Positions 1 to 11,721 of a stretch of 64,000 nucleotides of DNA are shown here, piece by piece. The stretch spans positions 124,001-188,000 of the forward strand of contig VZRG01000205.1 in NCBI GenBank assembly GCA_013397435.1, in the 5' to 3' direction. This DNA is from Erythrocercus mccallii. Its lineage: Eukaryota > Chordata > Aves > Passeriformes > Dicruridae. A model generated the notes under the pieces. It saw nothing but the letters and a program-made list of their open reading frames with translations. It did not search any database and was not told where the DNA came from. The position numbers were made by a program, and so were the translations under genes. The stretch's first letter is position 1. Each line of letters starts with the position of its first letter.

Positions 1-2219
1 TAATACAAACTATTCAAACAATGTGCAATGAAAGTAGGTAAATGATCACCTTGTATGTGCTCAGATTTTATTTTGCTCTATTTAAAAACTGGTAGAGCTA
101 ATTCCTTAATCCAATATTTTTAATGTGCTCAGTTATATCGGAAAGAATTTTTTTTGTTAGCACAGCTGGCTGGCACAGTAATTAATAATAATCCTAATGA
201 TCAGAGCTTTTGAAATAAATTTTTATTGAATAAGCAGAATTAAAGTTCTGTACAGTCCTCTTGTATCTGAAAGAAATGTTTGCATATCTCTTTAAAGTCT
301 TATATTTAATAGATAAAGTTTGAGTGGAGTACAGCTGTGTTTTAGATATATTGTACAGAAATGGGAATGATTTTGTAGTATGTGGTATGTATTATAATTG
401 TACAGAATTTCTAAAAAGGTGTACCACCTTCTTCCTGTTACTAGGAAACCTTATTAAGTTTTTGCATTTGATAAAATCACCTATAATGCACTTTTTCCCC
501 TTATAGATGTAGGGGAGGACAAAGCAACTCCACTTTTTATTGTCTTTGCAGAGTGCTATGCGCCTTCTTCCTTCTTATCTTTTGGTTTACAAGAGTAGTA
601 CCTGCTTTGTGTGCAACCTTCCCCCAGTCATGACATAACATAGTCAAAATTAGGAAATAATCATATTCAATGCTTTTGTCCCAGGTGTTGCCAGATTTTG
701 CATAAGCAGAGACCAAGTAGGAAAATGTTTCCTGTGTATACAATCCAATCCATCCAGGAACTATAAATCCTTTAGAAAGACAGTTTAGTAATTTTACACC
801 TAATTGGATGAGAGCAAAACAGAGGAAGAAAACCAGTTACCATCAGTATTTAAAAATATTTAGACTAATATAAATAGCTAATTGAGCTCCCACGCAGTGT
901 CCAACAGAAGAAAAGGCCATCTGAATTTAAATTTTAGCACAGGGCAAGAGTCCACTTGTCCAGGTACCTCTGAGCTTCAGCACTCCAGGTGTCATGCAGA
1001 TGCTCTTTGTAGGTTGTGTTAAAGAAACACCAGCAATTTTTTCCTATTTTGCACTCTGTGAACCTCTAAAATAGCCAGCACTTAGTGAAAGAACTGCCTG
1101 TCAAACAAAACAGAGAGAGAGATTCTGGGGAAAAAAGGAGGCAACAAAACAGCCAGCGCACCAAAACATCACAGGGAGAGAAGGGGAGAAAATAATCTCA
1201 ATTAATCAGAGGTTAGTACCATTAATCAAGGCAAAGGTGTTTGAGCCAATAACATTGTGTTAGAAGAGAATAGACTATAGTGAAGAAAAAAATTAATTTT
1301 TAGGAGGAAGAAAACTCTGGGATAAAATCTGATAGCACTGGCTTTTTTTACCATCACAGAACAATTCCGAAAAAACACACAGCTCGTCTGACACCAGGAC
1401 AGAAGAAAGTTCCACTCAGTTAAACACATGTCAAGGAAATGCAAATTCTGAGACTCTATCAGACACTTTTATCATTATGTTTCAAATTTTTACCATTTCA
1501 GCCTAGTGTTCCTATTTCACTTTCTTAGTGCAACACCAACTATGTGTTTACTTCACCAACACAAAATGAATGAGATTCTGATGGGGTTCCAAAAGGCAGA
1601 GCTTTAAGCACAAAATCCTAATACAGGAATATCACTAGGCCTGCAATAAAATTAAAAGGTTTGACATCACTGCTGTGCCACCTTTACAGTTTTGAATGGC
1701 TCTGAAGAGATTTTCTTCTCAGAAAGATCAAATAGAAACTAAGGTCTGAGGAGCTGGTCAGTATTCTTTACTGCCTGCCAAAGCCTTATTGCAGCTCTAC
1801 TTTTGAAGTCACTAACCTGAGTGCTTACCACACTCCAGTGCAGCACAGATTTATAATATGTTTTTATTTAAAGAGAAGAAATAGCCTACAGTACCGGGCA
1901 TGAGATGATATATATCCTGTCTGTTCTGAATGAACTGCTGTAGCAAACATTAAAAAGGAAGGGCGAGTTTTAAGAATACAGCTTTAGAAAAATGATTTCA
2001 CCAGCTAAACCTATTTCATCCTCACTTATATCTTATTTTTAAGAAGGGAAGACAGAATGAATTAAATTGAAAGCCATGTATTAAGTCTTTAGAATTTTCA
2101 CAGAAGTTTATTGAACGAAACTCCTAAGAATCTGCTTGCTTTTTTTATCCACAAAAATGTATTTATAGGAGCTGAATTCTAATAAACACAGATTGCAGTG
2201 CAAAGAAAAAAAGGTCAGC
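1..2219. other. Non-coding AT-rich DNA, no gene seen
   Basis: The stretch is unique-looking, AT-rich sequence in which no reading frame exceeds 72 codons and no translation resembles a known protein. I see no interspersed repeat; around 1,080-1,190 there is a purine-rich patch. CpG is sparse, as expected for neutrally evolving vertebrate DNA. Splice-like or AATAAA motifs occur, but at the frequency expected by chance in AT-rich DNA. Confidence 0.6.
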
Positions 2220-2640
2220 AGTGTGTGCTCAAAGCTTTATTGATGTCTTGTCAATCAATCTTTTATTTTGTTGTTTAATTCTTTTTTTAAAGAAAAAAAT
2301 GCATGTAAGCACTTTTTCTCCTAATAGTGGATTTATTGAGCATTTCAACAAATCAGATGATAGATACAATAAGCAATGATGGCCGATTATCAACTTTGTG
2401 TTTTCAGGTCAGGTTGTAAATTGACCTTGTGTTCGCTTCTCTTCTTTCTAGGGAATAGCTAATGCCCTTTTCAAATACAATAATTTCCAATAAACTTTTT
2501 TTCTGTGCATTCAACATTCCAGAAGAGCAAGTTTATGGGGGAAAAAGCAACCCTGCTAGACAAATCCATGCAGTCACATATATTGTCTCCTTGTAAACTT
2601 ATTAAAATAATAAAGCTGAGTCTTAAATCTAAGAGTGGTG
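2220..2640. promoter_or_regulatory. Candidate conserved non-coding element (possible enhancer)
   Basis: This block has high complexity and no repeats. It holds paired SOX/homeodomain-like motifs (a TCAATCAATC run near 2,252, GCCGATTATC near 2,382, CAATAATTTCCAATAAA near 2,479) and two retained CpGs in an AT-rich, CpG-poor setting. A pyrimidine tract ending in TTTCTAG at 2,445-2,451 also resembles a splice acceptor, but no matching donor follows nearby. The enhancer call is inferred from composition only; a cross-species alignment would decide it. Confidence 0.3.
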
Positions 2641-5339
2641 AATCCAAGGGATGTAAAACTTTAGAGCATGACCTTTAAAACCATTGCTGGTGTGAGCTCT
2701 TTAGAGCCCAGTAACAGACTTCAGCCCTGATCCTGCACACAAATGGAAGAGCTGCAGCCCTTCGGACTCTGGTTAAGTGGTCACCCCTCTTCTTACCAAG
2801 GCAAACCAGCTAACCTTTCCCATCTGGCCACACTCCTTCCTCAATATTTGATTTCCCAAACTTTTCCAACATCCCTTTCAGTCATGTAATTTGAGAGCCA
2901 GCGATCAGCAACTGCACTCAGTGATTCAGACAGGCCTGTCCATGGCAGTACCATGTTATTTATCACCTAATCATGTTGCAACTTCACCATGCCCTTCAAT
3001 TTCATATCTGCAGGTTCATACTGAGGAGAATTTGGCACTGAGGTGTCTATTGTGACAGAGGATTCCTTTGCCTCAGTTGACACAGTTAATTTAATAGAGT
3101 GCAAAGCACGCTGACATAATATTTTTTTCCCTTCCAGTACACATTACTTTGCATATACTTGCCATCACATTTTCCATGCACTTCCTAGTTAGGTCTGTTG
3201 TTCTTTTAAGTGGTTCCTTCCCAATATAAAAAATAAGAACATGTAAACAGAAGAAAGCATGGGCATCTGCAAAGACCCTCACAAGCTCAGAGAGGACTGA
3301 AACCACATTTTCCTCTATGGGAAACATCCATCCCATAAAATCCTTCACAAATTATGTAACACACCTGAAACTCCATTGATCTCTCCACCTATCTTTCCAT
3401 AATTCAGTGTACTGGCACAGTCTGAGAAGCAACCTTGATATTTTAGCTGCTAACTTTCTGCTGTATGGCAGCAGCATGAGCAGACATGAAAAGGGGATTC
3501 ATGCTCTGTATTTTGGTCTTTTTGGTGAAAATGTTATCATTTTTACTACTGTAAGTTTAGAAAGCAGTGGAGGTGCCACCAGGAGCGTGTCTCAGACTGG
3601 TCAACCATGGCAGTTAAATCACTGCTGAGGGCATGAATGCAAATGAGGTCACGGAAATGCTCTTTGATTGTTGTCACTGAAGTTATGAAGTTATGTTCTA
3701 AAGAGAGAGGTGCCTTCACACTTCGCAGTGTGTATTGGTAGACCAAATGACACAGCATTTTGGAGGCACTGTCTAGTTTGACACCACATACAACCAAATA
3801 TTACATTACAAACATTTGTCTTTTCTTAGTGCCTGACTGCTCCAAGACATTTTATAAGGGCCAACAAGTGAAAGTGAAATCCTCTTGCAGCTGGCACTAC
3901 ACTCCAACAAGGACCAGTGCATACAACTTTTTCTTTCCCTTTATTTTCTGAGAGCTGTAACTCACTAATGCAGGCTAATGAGAGTTAGCTACATAATACT
4001 TTCTGAAGGGTCAAAACCAAACTGATGCCATCTCTTGCAAGCATCTCACAATCAGCATTTAATTTCTATAAATGTGTTCAGAATTTACAGTTATTACTGA
4101 CCAACTAAAATTACACTAAAAGTATTCCTGGAAAGAATTGTTTTATATTCCATTTTCACATTCTGCCTTTAATGGCATTTGATTAGCTACTGAATACATT
4201 CAGCTGTCTGACTAGATAGCATGTTATTGTTACATTTTAAACAGAAGTAGAACAATAAATAATGTAGATGCACTTCACATTCAAAATTTTATTAACTTTC
4301 ACAACATTTTGATGTATACCAGTGGCCACATGAAAATTCACAACAAGAGATAAACAGACCCTACAATGAGCAATAAATCAAATCTGAGTCTCCCTCCAAA
4401 AACCCCACTTCAGGAATCTGTTTTTTTATTATTTGGACAGCTCTGGCTCTGTCTATCATCATGGAACAAAAATCTCTGTCCAGGAGTCCCTTTGGGACAG
4501 ATCTTAGTGTTTTTTCTTTTTTAGATAGTTCACCTGATTAAAATAAATAAATAAATAAATAAAAGTGTATCCTACCTTAGCAGGATGTACATGAAAACAT
4601 CTTTGGAATCATAAACTGAGACTAGAACTATTCCAGCACATCTCAGCCTGATTCACATCTCAGATGCAGGGGACTATTTCCTTCAGAAGCCAGGATAAAA
4701 GTCTTCCTCAAGGAACCACTGTCCCTCTGCTTTCTTTGTTTCTATTACTTTAGGAAGAATTACATTACTAGAATAAAAATATATTTTTACAGTATTCCTT
4801 TAGAATGGTAAGGCTTTCATTTTGGGAAGCAACTTAATCAGGAAGATATCTGGACTGGGAAAGAGTGTGCAGCTTTGGAGTTCTGGGTTGTCACTTAAAA
4901 CTCAGATGTAAACTTCAACCTTTCACTGTTCACAGAGTGGGATTACACTTACAACATTGATGGAAAGACTGAAAGTTGTTTTCTTCATGCCAGATCTCTG
5001 TTACAAAATTTACCTTTCTTTTTGTTTTACAAAGCATAAAACCAAATTTCATTACATACTTCTATAGTAAACAGATTTAAGCCCTTCCTTTAAAAAAGTA
5101 AGCTGACACTGACCCAGAATGAAAACAGCAGCTTTGAGATCAACAGTAGTTCTCCACTTTACACCAAAATCCTGACTGCACAGAAGTCAATGGCAAAAGT
5201 CCAAGTTTTCCATCCTGCTGCATTTACTTTAACAGTATAAATGAAACCTACAAAGACTCACTTGCTCCAGAAATTATAGAAAAGGAAGTTTTTTCTTTCT
5301 TCCACTCATTTTTAGAAAAAGGATCAGACAGAACAGATG
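2641..5339. other. Non-coding DNA, no gene seen
   Basis: The stretch has mixed composition and open frames up to 85 codons (for example the minus-strand frame at 3,091-3,348) that show no domain, signal peptide or similarity I can recognise. The 4,140-4,310 part is AT-rich with several TAAT/ATTA cores and might be a weak regulatory block. The only repeat seen is the AAAT microsatellite at about 4,540. Confidence 0.55.
4540..4564. repeat. AAAT tetranucleotide microsatellite
   Basis: About six uninterrupted copies of the AAAT unit are visible directly in the sequence. The tract is short, so it may vary in length between individuals, but no function is implied. Confidence 0.9.
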
Positions 5340-5812
5340 AGATGGGAACAGACCTCTAGAGAATATCTGGTCCCGATCCTGTTCAAGCAGAGACAGCTGG
5401 AGCAGGGTTCTCAGGACCAGGTCTAGTTGAGCTTTCAATGTCTCCAAGGATGAAGACTGCACAAACCTCCCTAGGGAATTTGTTCCTATGTACAACCAGC
5501 CTTAGGGTGTAAAAGTGTTTTGGTTTGGGTTTACTTTAGTTTAAATGGAATTTCTTCTATTTAAATTTGTGCCCACAGCCTCTTGTTCTGTCACTGAGCA
5601 GCACTGACAAGAGCCCATCTCCATCCCCTTTACCACCCCTTAGACACTTGAATGCATTCCCCTGAGCTGTCTCTTCTCCAGGCTGAACCACCTCTGCTAC
5701 CCTTCCTAAAAAAACACCACTTCATCACCTCTGTAGCCCTTTGCTGAACTCAGACCACTATGCCCATGTCAGTCTTAAACTGGAGAGCCCAGAACAAGTT
5801 CTGAATACTTTT
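5340..5812 (-). mobile_element. CR1 LINE, 3' fragment (minus strand)
   Basis: Read on the plus strand, this is the reverse complement of a CR1 non-LTR retrotransposon 3' region. Recognisable segments occur in the usual order: the GACCTCTAGAGA start, the CAAGCAGAGACAGCTGGAGC block, the CTCCAAGGATGAAGACTGCACAACC-type block, the TTTAAATGGAATTTC and GTGCCCACAGCCTCTTGT blocks, CTTCTCCAGGCTGAAC, CCCTTTGCTGAACTC and GGAGAGCCCAGAAC. Point changes and small gaps are spread throughout, so it is an old, dead, 5'-truncated copy with no reverse transcriptase left. An open frame of 73 codons inside it is an accident of the repeat. Confidence 0.9.
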
Positions 5813-6499
5813 ACATTCTATTTAAAAAAACCCTGGGAAACGCAGATATGCAAATAACTTTAAGGGAACTAACCAAACATTTCATCATTATTCTTGTGTG
5901 TTTTATATAGGCTTTCTGACGGAAATGATACCATGTAACAGAGAAATTGAACGAAGGCAGAGATTCCTTGCCTATGATAAAATATTTACTTGCCTCTGCC
6001 AATACAGTCATTACTATATTTATCCTTCCAGCATCCCTTTGAGGTAAGGAATACTAATATACAGATTGTTCACATGGAAAACAGAAGGACAAAGTGACCA
6101 ACCTAACATCACACAGGAAGTACATGGAACACAAGGAATGTCTGAGCATGAGGCTAAATGTTTTACAGCAGATGTGTGACATATAAAATAAATGGATTAA
6201 ACTATTAATGGAGAAAAAAGAGAATGCTGCAGAATGTTAGGAAAGGATTTCTAGGGTGCATGTTCTGTTTTCCCAGCGTTTCACATAACTTCCATGAAAG
6301 CACACAGAACTTTTCTTCCCCTGTGTTTTCATTAAGGCCCTGGCTGGACTCAAAGTAGAAAAAAAAAATTAAATCTATTCAAGAACTATTGTTTTCTTCT
6401 ATGTTGTCAGTTAATTTAGGTACTTTCCTGTCTGTCTCCAACCATTATATCCTGGACAGAAAGTATAAGCCCTCAGCTTTTATTTTGCCGCGTTAGAAC
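5813..6499. other. Spacer between two CR1 fragments
   Basis: The segment is AT-rich with no gene. It is unique-looking apart from an A-run near 6,358-6,367. The final 60 bases may be the decayed edge of the next CR1 copy, but I cannot align them with confidence. Confidence 0.5.
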
Positions 6500-6775
6500 A
6501 CATAAAATCTTTTTGCTTCTTCTCATAAAACAGGCTTTTCCGTTGCCTTAATGATCCTTATGACTCTTCTCTACATCTGTTCCAGTTTTACTGAACATTC
6601 TTGTCCATGGGTGACCAACACCACACAATATTTCTGAGGTTGTACTGCAGCCTCAATAATAGCACCAGAACTTCCTCTCGAAATTCCACTCCTAGTGCAT
6701 CTTAAGGTTGCGTTGCTTTTTGCACTGCTGCATCATTGCTTAAAAAATGTCTCTGTATAACTCATGGTATACAGC
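6500..6775 (-). mobile_element. Ancient CR1/L3-like LINE fragment (minus strand)
   Basis: The plus strand carries the decayed order of blocks typical of old amniote CR1 or L3 copies: a TTCTCATAAAACAGG block, CCTTAATGATCCTTATGACTCTTCTCTACA, a CTGTTCCAGTTT block, GGTGACCAACACCACACAATATT, a GAGGTTGTACTGCAGCCTCA block, then the GTGCATCTTAAGGTTGCGTTGCTTTTTGCACTGCTGCATCA region. Divergence is much higher than in the copy 700 bases upstream, so it belongs to an older layer of insertions. No coding capacity remains. Confidence 0.75.
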
Positions 6776-9700
6776 AATAGAAGTATGGAATCACTATAAT
6801 TGAAATATGGTTGGGTTTTGAGGAATTTCTTTGAAGGAGAGAGCAGTGGACACATTTCATAGATTACCCAGGAAGCCTTTTTAACCGAGAAGCATATGGA
6901 GATGTGAGAGAAGAGATGGAAAGAGAATTGATGGGTGTTAGATACAAATGGAGAAGGAAGATGAGAGTATAGGAGTAATGATTTCCTATGCGTAATAGCA
7001 GCAGGATATAGGGTCTCTTTCCTGTTTGGAAGTTCTCTGCACAGATCTACACAGAGGCTTGCCTGACTCTCCTAATTTCTAAATGAAAGGGGATGGTTTG
7101 GAGAGTCCTTTTTTAGAGAGTCTACTCTGGGAAAATGATAGATATTGAAAAAGTTGAAACTGGAAATCCTCCTCTTTGAATAAGCTTTATACAGTAACAA
7201 GGATCTGAATGAACCTGCTTCTTCACACCTTTGGCTCAGTATTCAGAAAGAACTGTACAGCTCACAAAACCAGGGCATCATGTTGCCACCAGGACTATAT
7301 TAGTGTTGATGTTAGTATTGCAAAATAAATAGAGAAAAAAATCACAGAATTCTGTTACTTTTTCTCATAAAAATTAAGATAGTACCCTCTAATGTATTTA
7401 TTTAGTGTAAAACAAGGCTTTTCATACAGCTGTCACAATTACAGAACTTATAAAAAGCTAGAATCTGAATTCTGGGATTTTGCTTCCTTTTCTTGTATCT
7501 AAATAAGCACAAAGAATTTCCTGTGTCAAAAAAATTAACTAACTATAATTATGCATTTTCCTCTGAAAGTGAAATAATTGAAAAAACTTGCACAATATTA
7601 AAATACAGAGTATATTTTATATTGTATGTGCATTAAATATACATCAGCAAATACAGAGAGATGTATTCAATATTCTTGAAGTTAAATTAAAAAGCTGACA
7701 ATTCATTTTGACTTTTTTATTTTTTATTTAAATAAAGATTTCAGCAGCATCGGCATGTTTCTATGAGACATCTTTCAACTTAACTTTTTGGTTTTCAAGT
7801 AAAAAATGTTCTATTGAAGTTTTTTAAAGCCCTAATGAATGTCAATTGGCTTTTTTATAGGAAAAACCTTGAAATCCTTAGTCAGTCAAAAGCCTCATTG
7901 ATTGCATCCTCTGATGTTAAAAATTATTCATTGCTAGTATATTCCCAGAAAGGCAGAGAATGGTTCAGACATGAACAAACATGTACTGATTAATCACACA
8001 TCTTTTTATGCAGTGTGTCTTTTTCTTACACAGACCACTTTCTGAGGAGTCACCACTGCATGAAGGGTACAAGTCATCTTGCAAGGACTTCAATCATCTT
8101 GCTCTATAGAGCGTCCAGGTCAAGGAGAGACAAGGCCATGTAAATGTAAGTGATCCTTAATGAGTTCTTTACCCATAGCTTTATTAAAGCACAAATAACC
8201 ATAAAATGAGTCATTCTATTGATTTTGAATTTAGCCTAAGACTTGAGTTATGTCTAAACCCTGAAGAACAGTGGTAGGGAGAAAGAACATCTTCAGCCAG
8301 GGCAGTAATTATTACCAGAGTAAGTTGCCTTCAAGAGTCATTGTACAAGTAATCAGTAAACATGTAGGAACAATTGCCTGTGACCTGGGAATGCTCCTGC
8401 CACTGCCTGAACCGTGACAGGAGGGAGGACATCCACACTACCCTTCCTCCTGCCCAAAACCTCCAACCGCATTTCACTTGAACCCTGGGAGTGCAATTGT
8501 CCCAGTGCCAGTAGATCATACTCGAGCAAATTTGCAGTCACCAGATCAGAACCTGCTCCTGTAGGTCAGGTAAGTGGCTGCCTGTCTAGTCTCTAAGTGG
8601 GGCTACCACTGGATGTTTGGGAGAGGTGGAAATACCCATGGATTATGCATCTGTGGAAAGACTTGCATATGAGGAAAATAGTTTTACACACGTCACAAGT
8701 TAGAAAGTGCCTGTGCTAGATAGATAGGGTCTCACTTGACTTCTAAACTCCAGGTAATATTTTACAACCTTATCTCTTTTTACATACACTTGTTTCTGGC
8801 TGGATGGGTATTTTATAAATTGCTGTGAAGTCAGTCCCCCTTTAAGAATCCCTAAGCCAAGATCATGGAAACTTTTTTCATCAAGTAAAAATCCACAATT
8901 GTAATGCAGCATAGGTTGGGTTCTGGCAGTAATACATTGTCTTTTGAATAAATATACATATAAAACCTCAGTATAGTCACTATTTCTGAGTTCTTTTTAC
9001 TGACTTACTTAATATCTGATTCTGTTACTAGTCTAAGTCTCTTGCTTTATGAAAAATATTGTGACGAGTTTACCAGGCTATGTGATTTCTGAGCATTTCC
9101 TAAAAACAAATCAATTTACTTTTCCTCACTTCTGATTTCACACTGCATCACCTAAGCTTCCTAACAAAGTTTTGTCCTTTGATTCTTCTTCCATTTAAAA
9201 ACACCTATAGTGCAATTAAAGAAATTTACAGAAATAATGCAAAAAATACATATACTGCTAATGGGCTTACTTACATCTGTGATCTCTTATTTGCAATACA
9301 TGCATAATATATATAATAGCAAAAGTTGCTATTCATGCTGCTGTGTTTTTCCCCCTCAAAATGCGTTCTAATTACTACAGCAAAATTGAATTTGCCTGTG
9401 CATACATTAAGGTTAACCATGCAGTCAGTAAGGAATAAAGCACAAAGAATCAGTTGTGCAACCAAGAAGGAAATACATATTTAAAATCATGAACACTATT
9501 ATAACTTAGTTAATTTCTCCTTTAAGATTGAATAACTCTAAAAATACTAAGCTGCTTTCCATGCTTAATTAGCAGCTCAAATTCACTGAAAAACTCCTGA
9601 AATGCCATAGTCAATACCAGTAAAGTATCTATTTAAATTCTTTTCTGCGATGTCACAGTGTCTTTGAGAGAAAAGTGTTATTACTTGAAAACTTTATGGC

Positions 9701-10145
9701 ATGCAGCAGAAAGTTATTGTATTATAGTATTACAATTTTGCTAATAGAAAAATTGTCTAAATCACCATAAAAAAAACCTTGGAAGCAATTTACATGGTAG
9801 CAAAAAAATTGATAAATGTTCCAGAAATACCATTTAGATTTTAAAAAAAGGCATTAAAAGAAAAAAAAATTAAATTAAGAAAGTCCTAAAATTGGAAAGT
9901 AACTGTATCAATTTTGACTAAATAATTCATATGTTCCCTCATCAATGTAACTAATTTGAGTTTTAATTCTCATGGAAACCTGCTACAAAAAGGAAACAGC
10001 TGAGAAATTTCTTGTCAATGTGTGAACAGTTGATGGTAAAAAGAATAACCATCAAAAAAAAAAAAAAGCCAGTTGCAGCTGGAGAAGAGACAAATAAATG
10101 AGAATTCAGAGTAAAGGGATGGGAGGAAGTGTTACTAAAATTTCT
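6776..10145. other. Non-coding DNA, no gene seen
   Basis: The stretch is AT-rich, with frames of at most 70 codons and no recognisable protein. The 7,660-8,010 part is complex, with TAATGAATGTCAATTGG near 7,834 and GATTAATCACAC near 7,987; it could be a weak conserved element. At 8,400-8,600 base composition becomes more GC-rich and a perfect splice-donor consensus appears (see findings). A poly-A run lies at 10,054-10,067. Confidence 0.55.
10054..10067. repeat. Poly-A tract
   Basis: An uninterrupted run of about 14 A residues lies 85 bases before a CR1 copy. CR1 elements do not end in poly-A, so this is not the tail of that copy. Confidence 0.85.
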
Positions 10146-10151
10146 ATAGAA

Positions 10152-10790
10152 AGATAGAATGGTTTCGTTTGGAGCACCTTAAAGACCCTGTAGTTGCATC
10201 TCCTCTTCCATGGGCCAGGATACCTTCAAATAGGCCTGGCTGCAGAGCCCCATCCTACCTTGAGCACTTCCAGGATGGAGCAGCCACAGCTTCTCTGGGC
10301 AGCCTTTTCCAAGGCCTCAGCACCCTCACAGTAACAAATTTCTAACACCCAACCTAGACCTGCCCTCTGTCAGCGTGGAGCTCTTCTCCCTCGCCCCATC
10401 ACTCCATGGCCTGGGCAAAGTCCCTCTCCAGCTCTCTTGGACCCCTTTAGGCACTGGAAGGCGACTCCAGGGGCACCCAGGAGCCTTCTCTTCTCTGGGC
10501 TGAGCAACCCCAGCTCTCTTATCCTGTCTCCACAGCACAGCTCCAGGGCTCTGACCATCTCTGTGGCCTCCTCCAGACTGGTCCCAGCAAATCCATGCCT
10601 TTCTTGTGCTGGGAGCCCCCGAGCTGGAGGCAGCACTGCAGGTGGGCTCTCGCGAGAGTGGAGCAGAGGGACAGAATCCACCCCCTCGACCTGCTGGGAA
10701 TGCAAGCCAGCATACTGATGAGCTCTCTGCGTTGCCAGCTCACATTGCCAGCTCATGTTGGGTTTCTTGTCAATCAAGTAACTAAGATTG
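10152..10790 (-). mobile_element. CR1 LINE, 3' fragment, longest copy in the window (minus strand)
   Basis: The plus strand begins with the CR1 3' end in reverse (GATAGAATGGTTTCGTTTGGA, CACCTTAAAGACC), passes through CCATGGGCCAGGA, GAGCACTTCCAGGATGGAGC, CAGCTTCTCTGGGCAG and CACCCTCACAGTAACAAATTTCT, then the tract TTCTCTTCTCTGGGCTGAGCA. It ends in CATTGCCAGCTCATGTTGGG, close to the end of the reverse-transcriptase region. It is roughly 640 bases and GC-rich compared with its surroundings. Overlapping frames of up to 146 codons run through it in several phases, reflecting GC-rich repeat DNA and not a gene. The 5' end is truncated, as is usual for CR1. Confidence 0.92.
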
Positions 10791-11707
10791 TTATCAGTAT
10801 TTCCCTTCAAACCTCCATTTTTAAAGAATTTATATTACTTGACTCTTAAAATATGTTTCTGGGCAGAAACAAGGGTGCACTGTGCACAGGAAGATTTTTA
10901 AATTAAAAACGGCCTCCAAAATTACTCCAGCAATTTTCTGCACACAATTGTTTCCATGTGAAAAGATCCACATTTAGGCATGAAAACAGCACACTCAAAA
11001 AAAGAAAAAAAAGAAAGAATTTATCAACTCAGCATTCAATCTTAAGTAATACTATGACCCTCAGGAATTACTACTGTGAACACATACACTGACACCCAAA
11101 CTCCAAATAAGAACAACACCAGAAAGTAAGACTTGGTAGATTTGTCCTTGCGTTTGGATATAATTACATAACAAGTTTGAAACTGTAGGTGTTGGAGTAA
11201 ATTTGAAATCAACCAAGAGATTATTTAATAGAATCTCAAATGTGTAATCATTTTGTTTCCTAACATACAATTCTGTCCCTTGGCAAACATGCCAAAAGAA
11301 GCAGCAAAATGATGAGGCTTTAAGGTTTTTAATAAATTTTTTCAAATATTCATTTTTGTTCCCTAAGTGAATAATGTGATCTAAATCTTATCAGCTGACA
11401 CTGTATCTCTAAGATCATTATTTTGCCTTTACATTTCCAACTATTCTGCTTTTTTAGCCATCTCTTTTTTTTGTAGATAAAATTGATATTACAAGCCATT
11501 GTCTGTGTATCAATAAAGACAATATAATTGCCAAAAATGTCAGCATTTTTAAGCAAGATAAACACTTCTCTTAATCTGAAATGTCAAAGCAATTTTGTTA
11601 AACCAAAAAGTCTTTTTAAAGAACAGCGTGACTGTAGGAACCCATGTCAATAAATTAGAAAGCAAAGCACAGTCAAGTTGCTAAACTGTTTCTAGCTTCA
11701 ATGGAGA

Positions 11708-11721
11708 ACACACACACACAC
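11708..11721. repeat. AC dinucleotide microsatellite
   Basis: Seven AC units in a row are seen directly. This is too short to suggest more than a common vertebrate dinucleotide repeat. Confidence 0.85.

Noticed and set aside
10370..10810. 146-codon minus-strand frame with several overlapping frames
   Set aside because: It lies wholly within the CR1 copy at 10.15-10.79 kb, and frames are open in several phases on both strands.
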